NCBI RefSeq assembly: GCF_900101875.1
Contig: NZ_FNAI01000001.1
Location: forward strand, 310,001 to 374,000
Reading direction: 5' to 3'
DNA: 64,000 nt
Source: Mucilaginibacter pineti
Lineage (GTDB): Bacteria > Bacteroidota > Bacteroidia > Sphingobacteriales > Sphingobacteriaceae
Made by a program: the position numbers and the translations under genes
In this document: one piece after another, positions 34,459 through 41,831 of the stretch
Position numbering within the stretch: the first letter of the stretch is position 1
How the letters are laid out: every line of letters begins with the position of its first letter
The notes under the pieces: model-generated
What the model saw: the letters and a program-made list of their open reading frames with translations, nothing else
Database searches by the model: none
What the model was told of the DNA's origin: nothing

Positions 34459-35852
34459 ATTATAATAAAATAACCGCTCCTGTACTTGATAGCATTAAAA
34501 CGATTGTTGGTGCCGATAATGTTATAGTTAACCACGACGAACTCCAAAAATACAGCCACGACGAAACTGAAGACCTGGTATATTACCCGGAAGTTGTGGC
34601 ACGCCCGCAAACGCCCGAGCAGGTATCTGCTTTGATGATGTTGTGCAACGAGCACTTGATTTCTGTGACACCGCGTGGTGCCGGCACAGGCTTAAGCGGA
34701 GGTGCCTTGCCTATAGAGGGCGGGTTGCTTATTGCAATGGAGCGTTTTAATAAAGTGTTACAGATAGATGAGCAAAATCTGCAGGCAACTGTTGAACCTG
34801 GTGTGGTTACCGAAGAATTTATGAACCAGGCCGCCGCCAAAGGGCTACTGTATCCTGTCGACCCGGCCAGTAAGGGGAGTTGTTTTATAGGCGGCAATGT
34901 ATCGCATGGTTCGGGCGGACCGAGGGTAGTAAAATACGGCACCATCCGTGAATATATTCTGAACCTGCAGGTGGTTTTGCCATCGGGTGATATTATTTGG
35001 ACTGGTGCAAATACACTTAAATATGCATCGGGCTATAATTTAACCCAACTGATGATAGGTTCAGAAGGTACGCTGGGTATCATAACCAAAATTGTGGTGA
35101 AACTATTGCCATTGCCAACACTTGATGCTTTAATGCTTGCCTCCTTCCCTACTAATGAGGCGGCCTGTGCGGCAGTATCTGCCATTTTCAGGGCGGGGAT
35201 AATCCCATCGGCGTTGGAATTCATGGAGCGCCGTGGTGTGGAGTGGGTAAAAGAGCATGATGATATTGCATTTGACCTGCAAGATGGCATTGAAGCATTT
35301 TTACTGATTGAAGTTGACGGAACCAACCAGGATGTAATATTTGCTGATTGTGAAAAGATCAACGGCGTTTTAGAAGCCTATTTTTGCAAGGATGTATTAT
35401 TTGCAGATTCATCGGCACAAAAAGAAGAATTATGGCGCTTACGGCGAACCATGGCCGTATCTGTTAAGTCAAATTCAGTTTATAAGGAGGAAGATACCGT
35501 TGTTCCCCGCGCCGAACTGCCGCAGCTTATTAAAGGTATAAAAGAAATTGGCGGCAGGTATGGTTTTGAATCTGTTTGTTATGGTCATGCGGGCGATGGA
35601 AACCTGCACGTAAATATTATTAAGGCCAACATGAGCGATTACGACTGGAATAATAAACTAAAAGACGGTATCCGCGAAGTATTTGAACTTACAGTATCCT
35701 TAGGCGGTACCCTTTCCGGCGAACACGGCATCGGCTTAGTGCAAAAAGATTTTATGTCGATAAAATATTCCGAGGTTCATTTTGCCTTATGGCGCGGCAT
35801 TAAAAACGTATTCGATCCAAAGGGGATTCTCAATCCGGGAAAGATATTTTAA
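34455..35852 (+). CDS. FAD-linked oxidase, GlcD/D-lactate dehydrogenase family
   Basis: A 465-aa protein of the VAO/PCMH FAD family. FAD-binding segments: SVTPRGAGTGLSGGALP, then GGNVSHGSGGPRVVKYG, and HDGIAFD-like helices; the C-terminal cap has CYGHAGDGNLHVNI and SGEHGIGLVQ, the two His motifs shared by glycolate oxidase GlcD and D-lactate dehydrogenases (Dld3/LDHD type). There is no GlcE or GlcF gene next to it, so it may act alone on D-lactate or a related 2-hydroxyacid. Its ATG overlaps the folB stop (ATGA), so it is coupled to folB. Confidence 0.88.
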   Translation: MNYNKITAPVLDSIKTIVGADNVIVNHDELQKYSHDETEDLVYYPEVVARPQTPEQVSALMMLCNEHLISVTPRGAGTGLSGGALPIEGGLLIAMERFNKVLQIDEQNLQATVEPGVVTEEFMNQAAAKGLLYPVDPASKGSCFIGGNVSHGSGGPRVVKYGTIREYILNLQVVLPSGDIIWTGANTLKYASGYNLTQLMIGSEGTLGIITKIVVKLLPLPTLDALMLASFPTNEAACAAVSAIFRAGIIPSALEFMERRGVEWVKEHDDIAFDLQDGIEAFLLIEVDGTNQDVIFADCEKINGVLEAYFCKDVLFADSSAQKEELWRLRRTMAVSVKSNSVYKEEDTVVPRAELPQLIKGIKEIGGRYGFESVCYGHAGDGNLHVNIIKANMSDYDWNNKLKDGIREVFELTVSLGGTLSGEHGIGLVQKDFMSIKYSEVHFALWRGIKNVFDPKGILNPGKIF

Positions 35853-35912
35853 AATGTGCAGATTTTAGATGTGCAAATATGCAGATTGAAAATATTTACC
35901 GTCTGCATATTT
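35853..35912. repeat. short GTGCAGAT-type intergenic repeat
   Basis: Units such as ATGTGCAGATTTTAGATGTG, ATGCAGATTG and, inverted, CCGTCTGCATATTTTGAGG occur between the FAD oxidase and the opposing rhomboid gene. The same word family recurs at 63194-63318. The inverted arms (about 35878-35892 with 35900-35914) could form a hairpin that ends both convergent transcripts. Confidence 0.45.
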
Positions 35913-35920
35913 TGAGGATT

Positions 35921-37399
35921 TTACTGGCTATTTACTCGCTTTAATTCATCAATAATGCTTTGTATCTGCTTGTTATAGGTTTCTATCTGTTCTTTATATT
36001 TATCAGTATCTTCATCAATTGCTTTATATATCAATTGATAACATTTTAAACGCAGATTACAGTACTCCTTTAATTTGCCAGTTTGCGCTAACAACGGCTT
36101 GGGTATTTTTAACTTTTCGTCCTTTTTAACAAGTTCTAAATCTTCGTTCCAATAATAGATGCCGCGGTTTTTTATTTCGTCGAGTAATTTATCTTTTGGC
36201 GTATCCTTAGGGAGATTGTAAATTTCAAGTGCCATTGACTCTATATCACTAAACCGTTTCATATCGGCCTGGTAAATAGGTAAGTCATTTGAAATATTTT
36301 TAAAGGTCATGGCGCTGCCTATTATAGTTATTACGGTTAATGAACCAATAATGGCATAACTTAAGCCGTTATCACCTGGCTTTTTTAAACTTACTGTGAA
36401 ACTATAACCAATAATAAGGCCACTTAACAGTCCGCCTATATGAGCGGCATTATCTATATTTCCCTTTACTCCGTTTATTAAATTATAGGCAACAAATATT
36501 CCTATACTTGTCAGGAACGCTCTTCTTGCAGTTTTTTCAATTAGATCTGTAGTGAGCATTGCTAAAAATACGCCATACATACCAAATATAGCGCCCGACG
36601 CGCCTGCGCTTATAGTTAAATCATGCCACCATAAACTTGTAACGCTGGCAGCTATTCCGGTGAGTAAATAAGCCGACAAAAACTTAAGCTTACCCAGGTA
36701 AGGTTCTAAAAGTAACCCTATGTAAATTAGCGCGTACATATTCAGCAACAAATGTATGATGCCGATATGTAAAAAGGTATTGGTGATAAGCCGCCACCAT
36801 TGGCCATCTAAAGTTAAAGGGCGAAAATTGGCGCCCCAATTTAACAAGCTTTGGCTATCTGGTTCTATAAAACTTACCCCTTTTATAACCATCAAAATAA
36901 AGATCAGGATATTTAAGTTCACCAAAATTGGTGTAATAAAATATGTTTTTGTTGGCTTAAAAAAAGAAAAAAAGCCGGCAATCTGATCTGAAACAGTTGG
37001 TGGTGGAAGCTTCAGGATATCATCTTCATCGGGCACCAGGTTATCTTTAATTATCTGATATTTTGAAGTAAGTTCTTCGGTGCTTATGGTTGTCTTAATT
37101 TCGTCAAGTATGTCAATAAGTGCCAAAACAAGTTTTTTGTTCCGGCCCATATCAACCATTTCACTTCCTGTTGACGAACTTTTTAACGTGGCTTTTTCAT
37201 TGTCAATAGTTATCCTTATTTCGGCCCCCGGACTAAATATTTGCATCGGCTTATAGGCTATTATTCCCGTTTCGCTAATGAAACTTATTTTCCAGTCAAG
37301 CCTCTTTACCGCTTCATCTGCTATTACAAGAAAGTCATCTGTTGACAAATTTATAAGCGGATATTCTTCAATATATTTAGGTATAAATCCTGCGGCCAT
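35921..37399 (-). CDS. rhomboid-family intramembrane serine protease with extra terminal domains
   Basis: A 492-aa protein. Residues about 140-380 form a rhomboid core: the motif GASGAIFGMYGVF holds the catalytic Ser, and NAAHIGGLLSGLIIGY the catalytic His; WWRLITNTFLHIGIIHLLLN is the typical WR-plus-HxxxN region of the oxyanion site. Before it lies a cytoplasmic 140-residue domain, with no recognised family, and after it a charged tail (about 395-492) with a Lys/Glu-rich helical end. The rhomboid part would cut single-pass membrane proteins in the bilayer. Substrate unknown. Confidence 0.87.
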   Translation of the reverse strand: MAAGFIPKYIEEYPLINLSTDDFLVIADEAVKRLDWKISFISETGIIAYKPMQIFSPGAEIRITIDNEKATLKSSSTGSEMVDMGRNKKLVLALIDILDEIKTTISTEELTSKYQIIKDNLVPDEDDILKLPPPTVSDQIAGFFSFFKPTKTYFITPILVNLNILIFILMVIKGVSFIEPDSQSLLNWGANFRPLTLDGQWWRLITNTFLHIGIIHLLLNMYALIYIGLLLEPYLGKLKFLSAYLLTGIAASVTSLWWHDLTISAGASGAIFGMYGVFLAMLTTDLIEKTARRAFLTSIGIFVAYNLINGVKGNIDNAAHIGGLLSGLIIGYSFTVSLKKPGDNGLSYAIIGSLTVITIIGSAMTFKNISNDLPIYQADMKRFSDIESMALEIYNLPKDTPKDKLLDEIKNRGIYYWNEDLELVKKDEKLKIPKPLLAQTGKLKEYCNLRLKCYQLIYKAIDEDTDKYKEQIETYNKQIQSIIDELKRVNSQ

Positions 37400-37484
37400 T
37401 TAAATATGTGATAAGTAAGTGTAGGTGAAAATAATAAATAAGTGGGTAAATTATGCACAATATAATTTAATACCTAAATATTCA

Positions 37485-37931
37485 TCAGTTTGTATTCAGT
37501 ATCAACCTTGGTTCGTCAAACTCAATCATGCTATGGCGTTCTTTTTTGGGGATGGATACCGATTTGTTGGTCGCGTAATCATAGCTAATGCAGACTGTTT
37601 TACCGGTGGTTACTATCTCCTCTCCATTAGCTGTTATTTTCACCAATACGTGCATTACATCGAAGCTGCTGTTACCTATCCGAATGGTACGTACATAGCA
37701 GGCAATCTGATCATTTATGGTAATAGGTTTCAAATAGTTGATCTCAGAACGGCCCAATATAATTCCAGCATCGCTCCAATCCCACCCTATAGCGTCTTTC
37801 CAGTAGCTGGTGCGGGCAATTTCAAAGTAAGTTAAATACACAGCATTGTTCACATGCCCGAAGGAATCTATATCCGAAAAACGGATCGGAATGGTCGTTT
37901 TGTACTTGTAATCTGTAAGTTTTTCAGCCAT
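37485..37931 (-). CDS. acyl-CoA thioesterase, 4-hydroxybenzoyl-CoA thioesterase-like hotdog fold
   Basis: A 148-aa protein from the ATG at 37931; a TTG nine bases earlier is less likely. The N-terminal IPIRFSDIDSFGHVNNAVYL is the classic 4HBT signature, with the catalytic Asp of SDID followed by GHVNN, and the rest fits a single hotdog domain (about 140 aa). YbgC/FadM-type enzymes hydrolyse short or medium acyl-CoA or acyl-ACP. The gene is monocistronic between rhomboid and hsp20. Substrate unknown. Confidence 0.87.
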   Translation of the reverse strand: MAEKLTDYKYKTTIPIRFSDIDSFGHVNNAVYLTYFEIARTSYWKDAIGWDWSDAGIILGRSEINYLKPITINDQIACYVRTIRIGNSSFDVMHVLVKITANGEEIVTTGKTVCISYDYATNKSVSIPKKERHSMIEFDEPRLILNTN

Positions 37932-38064
37932 TGATGTCAATTTGTCTGTATAAAATCTATAGTTGCGACAAATTGTCTTGCTATTTGTTGATTTTACTGG
38001 TTGGTATAACAGTTGATTAATTGATTACGAAGTTAACAAAAACAAAAACTTAACATATATCAAA

Positions 38065-38502
38065 ATGACATTAGTAAAATTCAACAACGGATTAAAAAAT
38101 AACCCAGTAGGCCCTTTCTTTAATGATGTATTCGATTCTATTTTGAACGATTCATATTTGGGCGATAAACTGATTGCCCGCGTACCTGCTGTAAATATTG
38201 CAGAAACCGAAAATGAGTTTGATGTTGCCCTTGCAGTACCAGGTTTAAAGAAAGAAGATTTCAAGATCAATCTTGATAAAAATGTATTAACTGTATCTGC
38301 CGATAAAAAGGTTGAAGCTGTGGGAGGTAAAAAATTCAGCAAACGTGAATACAGCTATAACTCATTCACCCGCTCATTTACTCTGCCAGAAAGTGCCGAT
38401 CATTCAAAAATTGAAGCTGATTATACCGATGGTATATTGACTTTAATAATCGCTAAAAAAGAAGAAGCTAAATTTCAATCAAGAGAAATAGCTGTAAAAT
38501 AA
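38065..38502 (+). CDS. small heat-shock protein Hsp20 (alpha-crystallin)
   Basis: A 145-aa Hsp20. The alpha-crystallin domain runs from about residue 40 to 130: VPAVNIAETENEFDVALAVP, then GLKKEDFKINLDKNVLTVSA, then the KREYSYNSFTRSFTLPESAD loop. The C-terminal IEADYTDGILTLIIAKKEE carries the family I/V-L-I motif, and the tail is short. It acts as an ATP-independent holdase in the cytoplasm. It has its own strong terminator downstream and no neighbour on the same strand, so it is likely a single-gene unit. I see no CIRCE-type inverted repeat upstream. Confidence 0.93.
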   Translation: MTLVKFNNGLKNNPVGPFFNDVFDSILNDSYLGDKLIARVPAVNIAETENEFDVALAVPGLKKEDFKINLDKNVLTVSADKKVEAVGGKKFSKREYSYNSFTRSFTLPESADHSKIEADYTDGILTLIIAKKEEAKFQSREIAVK

Positions 38503-38540
38503 TTAAAGACTGTTTTCATAAGTAGTTAGTTTGGTTTAAA

Positions 38541-38569
38541 GGCCGTCCCATTTTGGGACGGTCTTTTTT
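38541..38569 (+). terminator. rho-independent terminator of hsp20
   Basis: A 10-bp stem (38541-38550 with 38554-38563, one G-T wobble), loop TTT, is followed by TTTTTT at 38564-38569. It sits 38 nt after the hsp20 stop in the right orientation. Confidence 0.85.
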
Positions 38570-38602
38570 GTTAATGCTAACTGTAACCACTCTTCTAACT
38601 AA

Positions 38603-39016
38603 CTAATCGGCAATTACCTTAACATCAATGTTGCCGCGTGTAGCTTTTGAATACGGGCAGCCTTTATGAGCCGCATCCGCCAGTTTTTGGGCAACATCCC
38701 AGTCTATACCAGGAATATGCACATGCAGCTCTGCAGATAAGGCATAGGACGATGTGCCTTCTTTGTTAAAACTGATATGCACGTCAACCGTAGCCTGCGT
38801 TACATTAACACCGTCGCGGATACCCACCGAACCAAGCGCGCCTAAAAAACAGGCACCCCAGGCCCCGGCAAATAGCAATTCGGGATTGGCATATCCATCC
38901 TCGCCGCCCATTACCTTTGGTGCTTTCAGTTCAAGATCTATTACACCATCCTCTGATTTTATGTGGCCGTCGCGGCCTCCTTTTGCTGTAACTACAGCGG
39001 TATATACTTTTTCCAT
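38603..39016 (-). CDS. organic hydroperoxide resistance protein, OsmC/Ohr family
   Basis: A 137-aa Ohr-type protein. The two redox Cys are in AGAWGACFLGAL (about C56) and KGCPYSKATRGN (about C120), the usual spacing of OsmC/Ohr. The catalytic Arg/Glu region is represented by NPELLFAGAWG. It reduces organic hydroperoxides in the cytoplasm using dithiols such as lipoylated proteins. Ohr genes are often controlled by OhrR; no marR-type gene is near here. It lies opposite to and downstream of hsp20. Confidence 0.9.
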   Translation of the reverse strand: MEKVYTAVVTAKGGRDGHIKSEDGVIDLELKAPKVMGGEDGYANPELLFAGAWGACFLGALGSVGIRDGVNVTQATVDVHISFNKEGTSSYALSAELHVHIPGIDWDVAQKLADAAHKGCPYSKATRGNIDVKVIAD

Positions 39017-39147
39017 GATTTTATTCTTTAAAGGCCAACCACCAATAAATGTTTATGTTTTAATAAATACTTTTTTTGACAATCACTGTTACAACTATAA
39101 GTACTAAAATAAATTTCACATTAATTAAAAATTACTAATTATATTAG

Positions 39148-39155
39148 TATTTTTG
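39148..39155 (+). promoter_or_regulatory. -7 promoter element of the radical SAM gene
   Basis: TATTTTTG is an exact match to TAnnTTTG and ends 5 nt before the ATG at 39161, implying a leaderless or nearly leaderless mRNA. No TTG is obvious at the -33 position. Confidence 0.55.
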
Positions 39156-39160
39156 ATTGT

Positions 39161-40417
39161 ATGATAGCAGATAGAATTACGGAGAAGTTGAATATTTTGG
39201 CAGATGCCGCAAAGTATGATGTATCATGTGCGTCAAGCGGTAGTAAGCGTAAAAATGAAAATAAAGGCTTGGGGAATGCCAGCAACGGTATTTGTCATAG
39301 CTATACGGAAGATGGTCGCTGCGTTTCCCTGTTAAAGATCCTGCTTACCAACCATTGCATTTTTGATTGCGCTTATTGTGTATCGCGTAAAAACAACGAT
39401 ATAAAAAGGGCTGCATTTACCGTTCAGGAGGTGGTTGATCTTACCATTAATTTCTATCGCCGTAATTATATTGAAGGTTTATTTTTGAGCTCGGGGATTT
39501 TTAAAGATGCGGATTATACCATGGAGCGGCTTGTGCGCATTGCCAAAAAGTTACGCACCGAGCATAATTTTAACGGCTATATCCACCTCAAATCTATCCC
39601 CGGCGCAAGCGATGAGCTGATGCGTGAAGCCGGTATGTATGCCGACAGGCTTAGTGTAAACCTTGAAATGCCAACAGAAGCTGGCCTGAAACTCCTCGCT
39701 CCTGATAAAAACCGGCAGGACATGATCGACCCTATGAACTTCCTGAAAAATGAGATCATATTGCGTACCGAAGAAAAGAAACTTTTTAAGAAGGCACCCT
39801 TATTTGCCCCAGCCGGGCAAAGTACCCAGGTAATTATTGGTGCAACGCCCGAGAGTGATCAACAGGTTTTGCAATCGGCCAATTACTTTTATAAAAATTT
39901 CAATTTAAAACGGGTGTATTATTCAGGCTATGTGCCGGTACTGGCTGATAAGCGCTTACCGGCTTTAAATACAACTGTACCAATGGTGCGCGAAAACCGC
40001 CTTTACCAGGCCGATTGGCTGATGCGGTTTTATGGTTTTAATGTAAATGAAATCGTGAATAATGAGCAGCCGTTGTTAGACCTGGATATCGACCCTAAAC
40101 TTAGCTGGGCTATCCGCAATATGCAAGCCTTTCCTATTGATATTAATAAGGCCGATATACAATTGATATTACGTGTACCGGGCATAGGTATGCTCTCGGC
40201 ACAAAAAATTGTGAGTGCGCGGAAATTTGCCAAATTAAGCTTAGACCAGTTGAAGAAAATAGGTGTAGCGATCAATAGGGCAAGGTATTTTATTGTTTGT
40301 AAAAGCAATGAATTTGAACGCCGGGATTTAACCGGGCAAAATATTAAACAATTTATCCTGGCCGAGTCGCAGAGTAAATATATCAGGAACACCCAATCTC
40401 AACTAAGTCTGTTTTGA
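39161..40417 (+). CDS. putative DNA modification/repair radical SAM protein (TIGR03916-like)
   Basis: A 418-aa radical SAM protein. The 4Fe-4S motif is in LLTNHCIFDCAYC (CxxxCxYC), followed by a SIPGA-SDELM barrel. The C-terminus has a helix-hairpin-helix DNA-binding motif, VPGIGMLSAQKIVSAR (about 345-360), and the RYFIVCKSNEFERRDL ending typical of the family. It resembles TIGR03916 (named for its usual link to uracil-DNA-glycosylase-type proteins), whose members pair with a DUF4130/TIGR03915 protein, as here: the partner's ATG follows by two bases. The reaction is not known. Confidence 0.85.
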   Translation: MIADRITEKLNILADAAKYDVSCASSGSKRKNENKGLGNASNGICHSYTEDGRCVSLLKILLTNHCIFDCAYCVSRKNNDIKRAAFTVQEVVDLTINFYRRNYIEGLFLSSGIFKDADYTMERLVRIAKKLRTEHNFNGYIHLKSIPGASDELMREAGMYADRLSVNLEMPTEAGLKLLAPDKNRQDMIDPMNFLKNEIILRTEEKKLFKKAPLFAPAGQSTQVIIGATPESDQQVLQSANYFYKNFNLKRVYYSGYVPVLADKRLPALNTTVPMVRENRLYQADWLMRFYGFNVNEIVNNEQPLLDLDIDPKLSWAIRNMQAFPIDINKADIQLILRVPGIGMLSAQKIVSARKFAKLSLDQLKKIGVAINRARYFIVCKSNEFERRDLTGQNIKQFILAESQSKYIRNTQSQLSLF

Positions 40418-40419
40418 TC

Positions 40420-41178
40420 ATGTATACGCTTGTTTACGATGGAACGTTCGAAGGCTTACTTACGGCTGTATTTGAAATATACGAGCGTAAACTGTTCCAC
40501 GTAAAATTAATTAAAGGCGAATGGAGAAGCACGGCGATGTTCGAAGAAGTAGTGCCGGTGGTAACCGACGACGAGCGCGCCAATCGTGTATTGGCTGGTC
40601 TGCGTAAAAAACTCTCGCGGGCCGGTATTCAGCGGCTGTATATCGCCCACATGGCCGAGATGGAAAATGAGGAAAATGCAATAGTCGGTTTTATAAGGTA
40701 CGTATTCGACAGCGATCAAAACATAGAAGAAGATTACGGCAACAAGTATGTAATGCGCCTGTCTGAGATCATAAAAATGGTTCGGCGGGAAAAACACCGG
40801 ATGGAGGCATTCGTTCGTTTCCAAAAGCTGAAGGATGAAACTTTTTATTCGGCTGTTGAACCCGATTTCAATGTACTGCCCCTGCTTATCCGGCATTTTA
40901 AGAGCCGCTATGCCGATCAGAAATGGATCATTTACGATATCAAGCGCGGTTACGGTATTTATTATGATCTGCACGACACGCAATACATTTCCCTTGATTT
41001 TACAGATGTAAAAAATGCAGGCAATGTGATAACTGCTTTTAGTGAAGACGAGGGTATTTACCAGCACTTATGGAAAAACTATTTTACCAGCGTAAACATC
41101 GTAGCCCGGAAAAATACTAAGCTTCATTTACGCCATATTCCCAAAAGGTATTGGCGTCATTTAACCGAGAAAATTTAA
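40420..41178 (+). CDS. DUF4130/TIGR03915-like putative DNA-repair partner protein
   Basis: A 252-aa protein starting at the ATG at 40420, two nucleotides after the radical SAM stop; an in-frame TTG at 40414 overlapping the previous gene is less likely. The opening YTLVYDGTFEGLLTAVFE and the middle HRMEAFVRFQKLKDETFYSA match the TIGR03915 family, which is the constant partner of TIGR03916. DUF4130-type proteins resemble uracil-DNA-glycosylase partners only by association; no catalytic motif is recognised. Together the pair may repair or modify DNA or nucleotides. Confidence 0.85.
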   Translation: MYTLVYDGTFEGLLTAVFEIYERKLFHVKLIKGEWRSTAMFEEVVPVVTDDERANRVLAGLRKKLSRAGIQRLYIAHMAEMENEENAIVGFIRYVFDSDQNIEEDYGNKYVMRLSEIIKMVRREKHRMEAFVRFQKLKDETFYSAVEPDFNVLPLLIRHFKSRYADQKWIIYDIKRGYGIYYDLHDTQYISLDFTDVKNAGNVITAFSEDEGIYQHLWKNYFTSVNIVARKNTKLHLRHIPKRYWRHLTEKI

Positions 41179-41400
41179 GGTTTGCGCAATTTTGTGCATT
41201 TTTTTCTTTCTTAAATTTCTTGATTTTGGCAGCATTTGTGAAAAACGACGATGTTGATAAAGCAAACAATAGCTTAATGATATACAGTTAACTATTTATA
41301 AATCAATAATTAATCATGCATGAATAATTAACACCCGATGTTGATAACTTGTCAATAAAAACTATTTATTTTTCTTGTCAAATCTGCTTTATGTCCCGAT
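41179..41400. other. AT-rich gene-free spacer upstream of the candidate ncRNA
   Basis: About 220 bases with no coding pattern. It includes a 24-base imperfect palindrome at 41307-41330: TAATTA, A, TCATGCATGA, A, TAATTA, with the central 10 bases self-complementary. This could be a regulator-binding site. No tRNA or known riboswitch is recognised here. Confidence 0.4.
41307..41330. promoter_or_regulatory. operator-like palindrome
   Basis: TAATTA at both ends flanks the perfect palindrome TCATGCATGA, with one unpaired A on each side. It lies about 100 nt upstream of the likely start of the 41.4 kb RNA, a reasonable place for an activator or repressor site. No binding protein is identified. Confidence 0.35.
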
Positions 41401-41401
41401 A

Positions 41402-41429
41402 TTGAAATCATCAAGAACGACGTACTTTG
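41402..41429 (+). promoter_or_regulatory. near-consensus promoter of the candidate ncRNA
   Basis: TTG at 41402-41404, 18 nt, then TACTTTG at 41423-41429. This is one base short of TAnnTTTG, so the match is imperfect, but the -33/-7 spacing is right. Transcription would start around 41434-41440. Confidence 0.4.
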
Positions 41430-41434
41430 ACAGC

Positions 41435-41760
41435 CTTTCAGGAAAACAGAAATTGAATCGGGTGACCCTTCGGGCAAACTAAAGATCAAGGGAAGTCCCT
41501 GAGTCACATGAAAAAATGAAAATTACGAAAGTCTTTGAAAAAAAATTGTGATTAAAAAGAGGTACTGAAGGCAATGCGGGAATCTACGGAAACCCAAAAC
41601 AGCAACAGTGACATCGAAGGAATCGACCGCTCGTGAGAGCAACAGATGAGATCATGTCGGTTAGGGATACACAAAACTTGGTACTACTGGGAAGCTACGG
41701 TTGAACAGTGGTTTGGAAACGGGAGTTCAAATCGAAAGAGGAGGCTCCCGTTTTCGTTTT
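41435..41760 (+). ncRNA. candidate structured non-coding RNA (about 320 nt) upstream of phoH
   Basis: No coding frame fits this stretch: all frames have stops and composition is more GC-rich and even than the AT-rich flanks. Local pairing is dense: GTGAC 41462-41466 with GTCAC 41503-41507 encloses AGGG/CCCT (41489-41500) and a CC-TTCG-GG turn (41467-41474); TCGA/TCGA (41614-41626); GCTC-GTGA-GAGC (41629-41640) closes a GNRA loop; and AAACGGGAG with CTCCCGTTT (41717-41753) followed by TTTTCGTTTT is a terminator. It begins after a near-consensus promoter and ends 70 nt before phoH, so it is more likely an independent RNA than a leader. It is not tmRNA, SRP RNA or RNase P. Its 5' end is uncertain. 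Confidence 0.6.
41717..41760 (+). terminator. terminator of the candidate ncRNA
   Basis: A 9-bp stem (AAACGGGAG 41717-41725, CTCCCGTTT 41745-41753) with a 19-nt loop and then TTTTCGTTTT. The complementary A-run upstream of the stem makes it a good intrinsic terminator. Confidence 0.75.
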
Positions 41761-41831
41761 ATAAGGATTTTTTTAGCTCCCCCTTGCTATTTGGTTTTGT
41801 GCAATCCTTAAAATAGTTAATTTAGTAGGAT

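Noticed and set aside
41435..41760. tmRNA, SRP RNA or 6S RNA
   Set aside because: No tRNA-like end with CCA or tag frame for tmRNA, no GGAAG-AGCA SRP tetraloop helix, and no long single bulged duplex typical of 6S. Remains an unknown.
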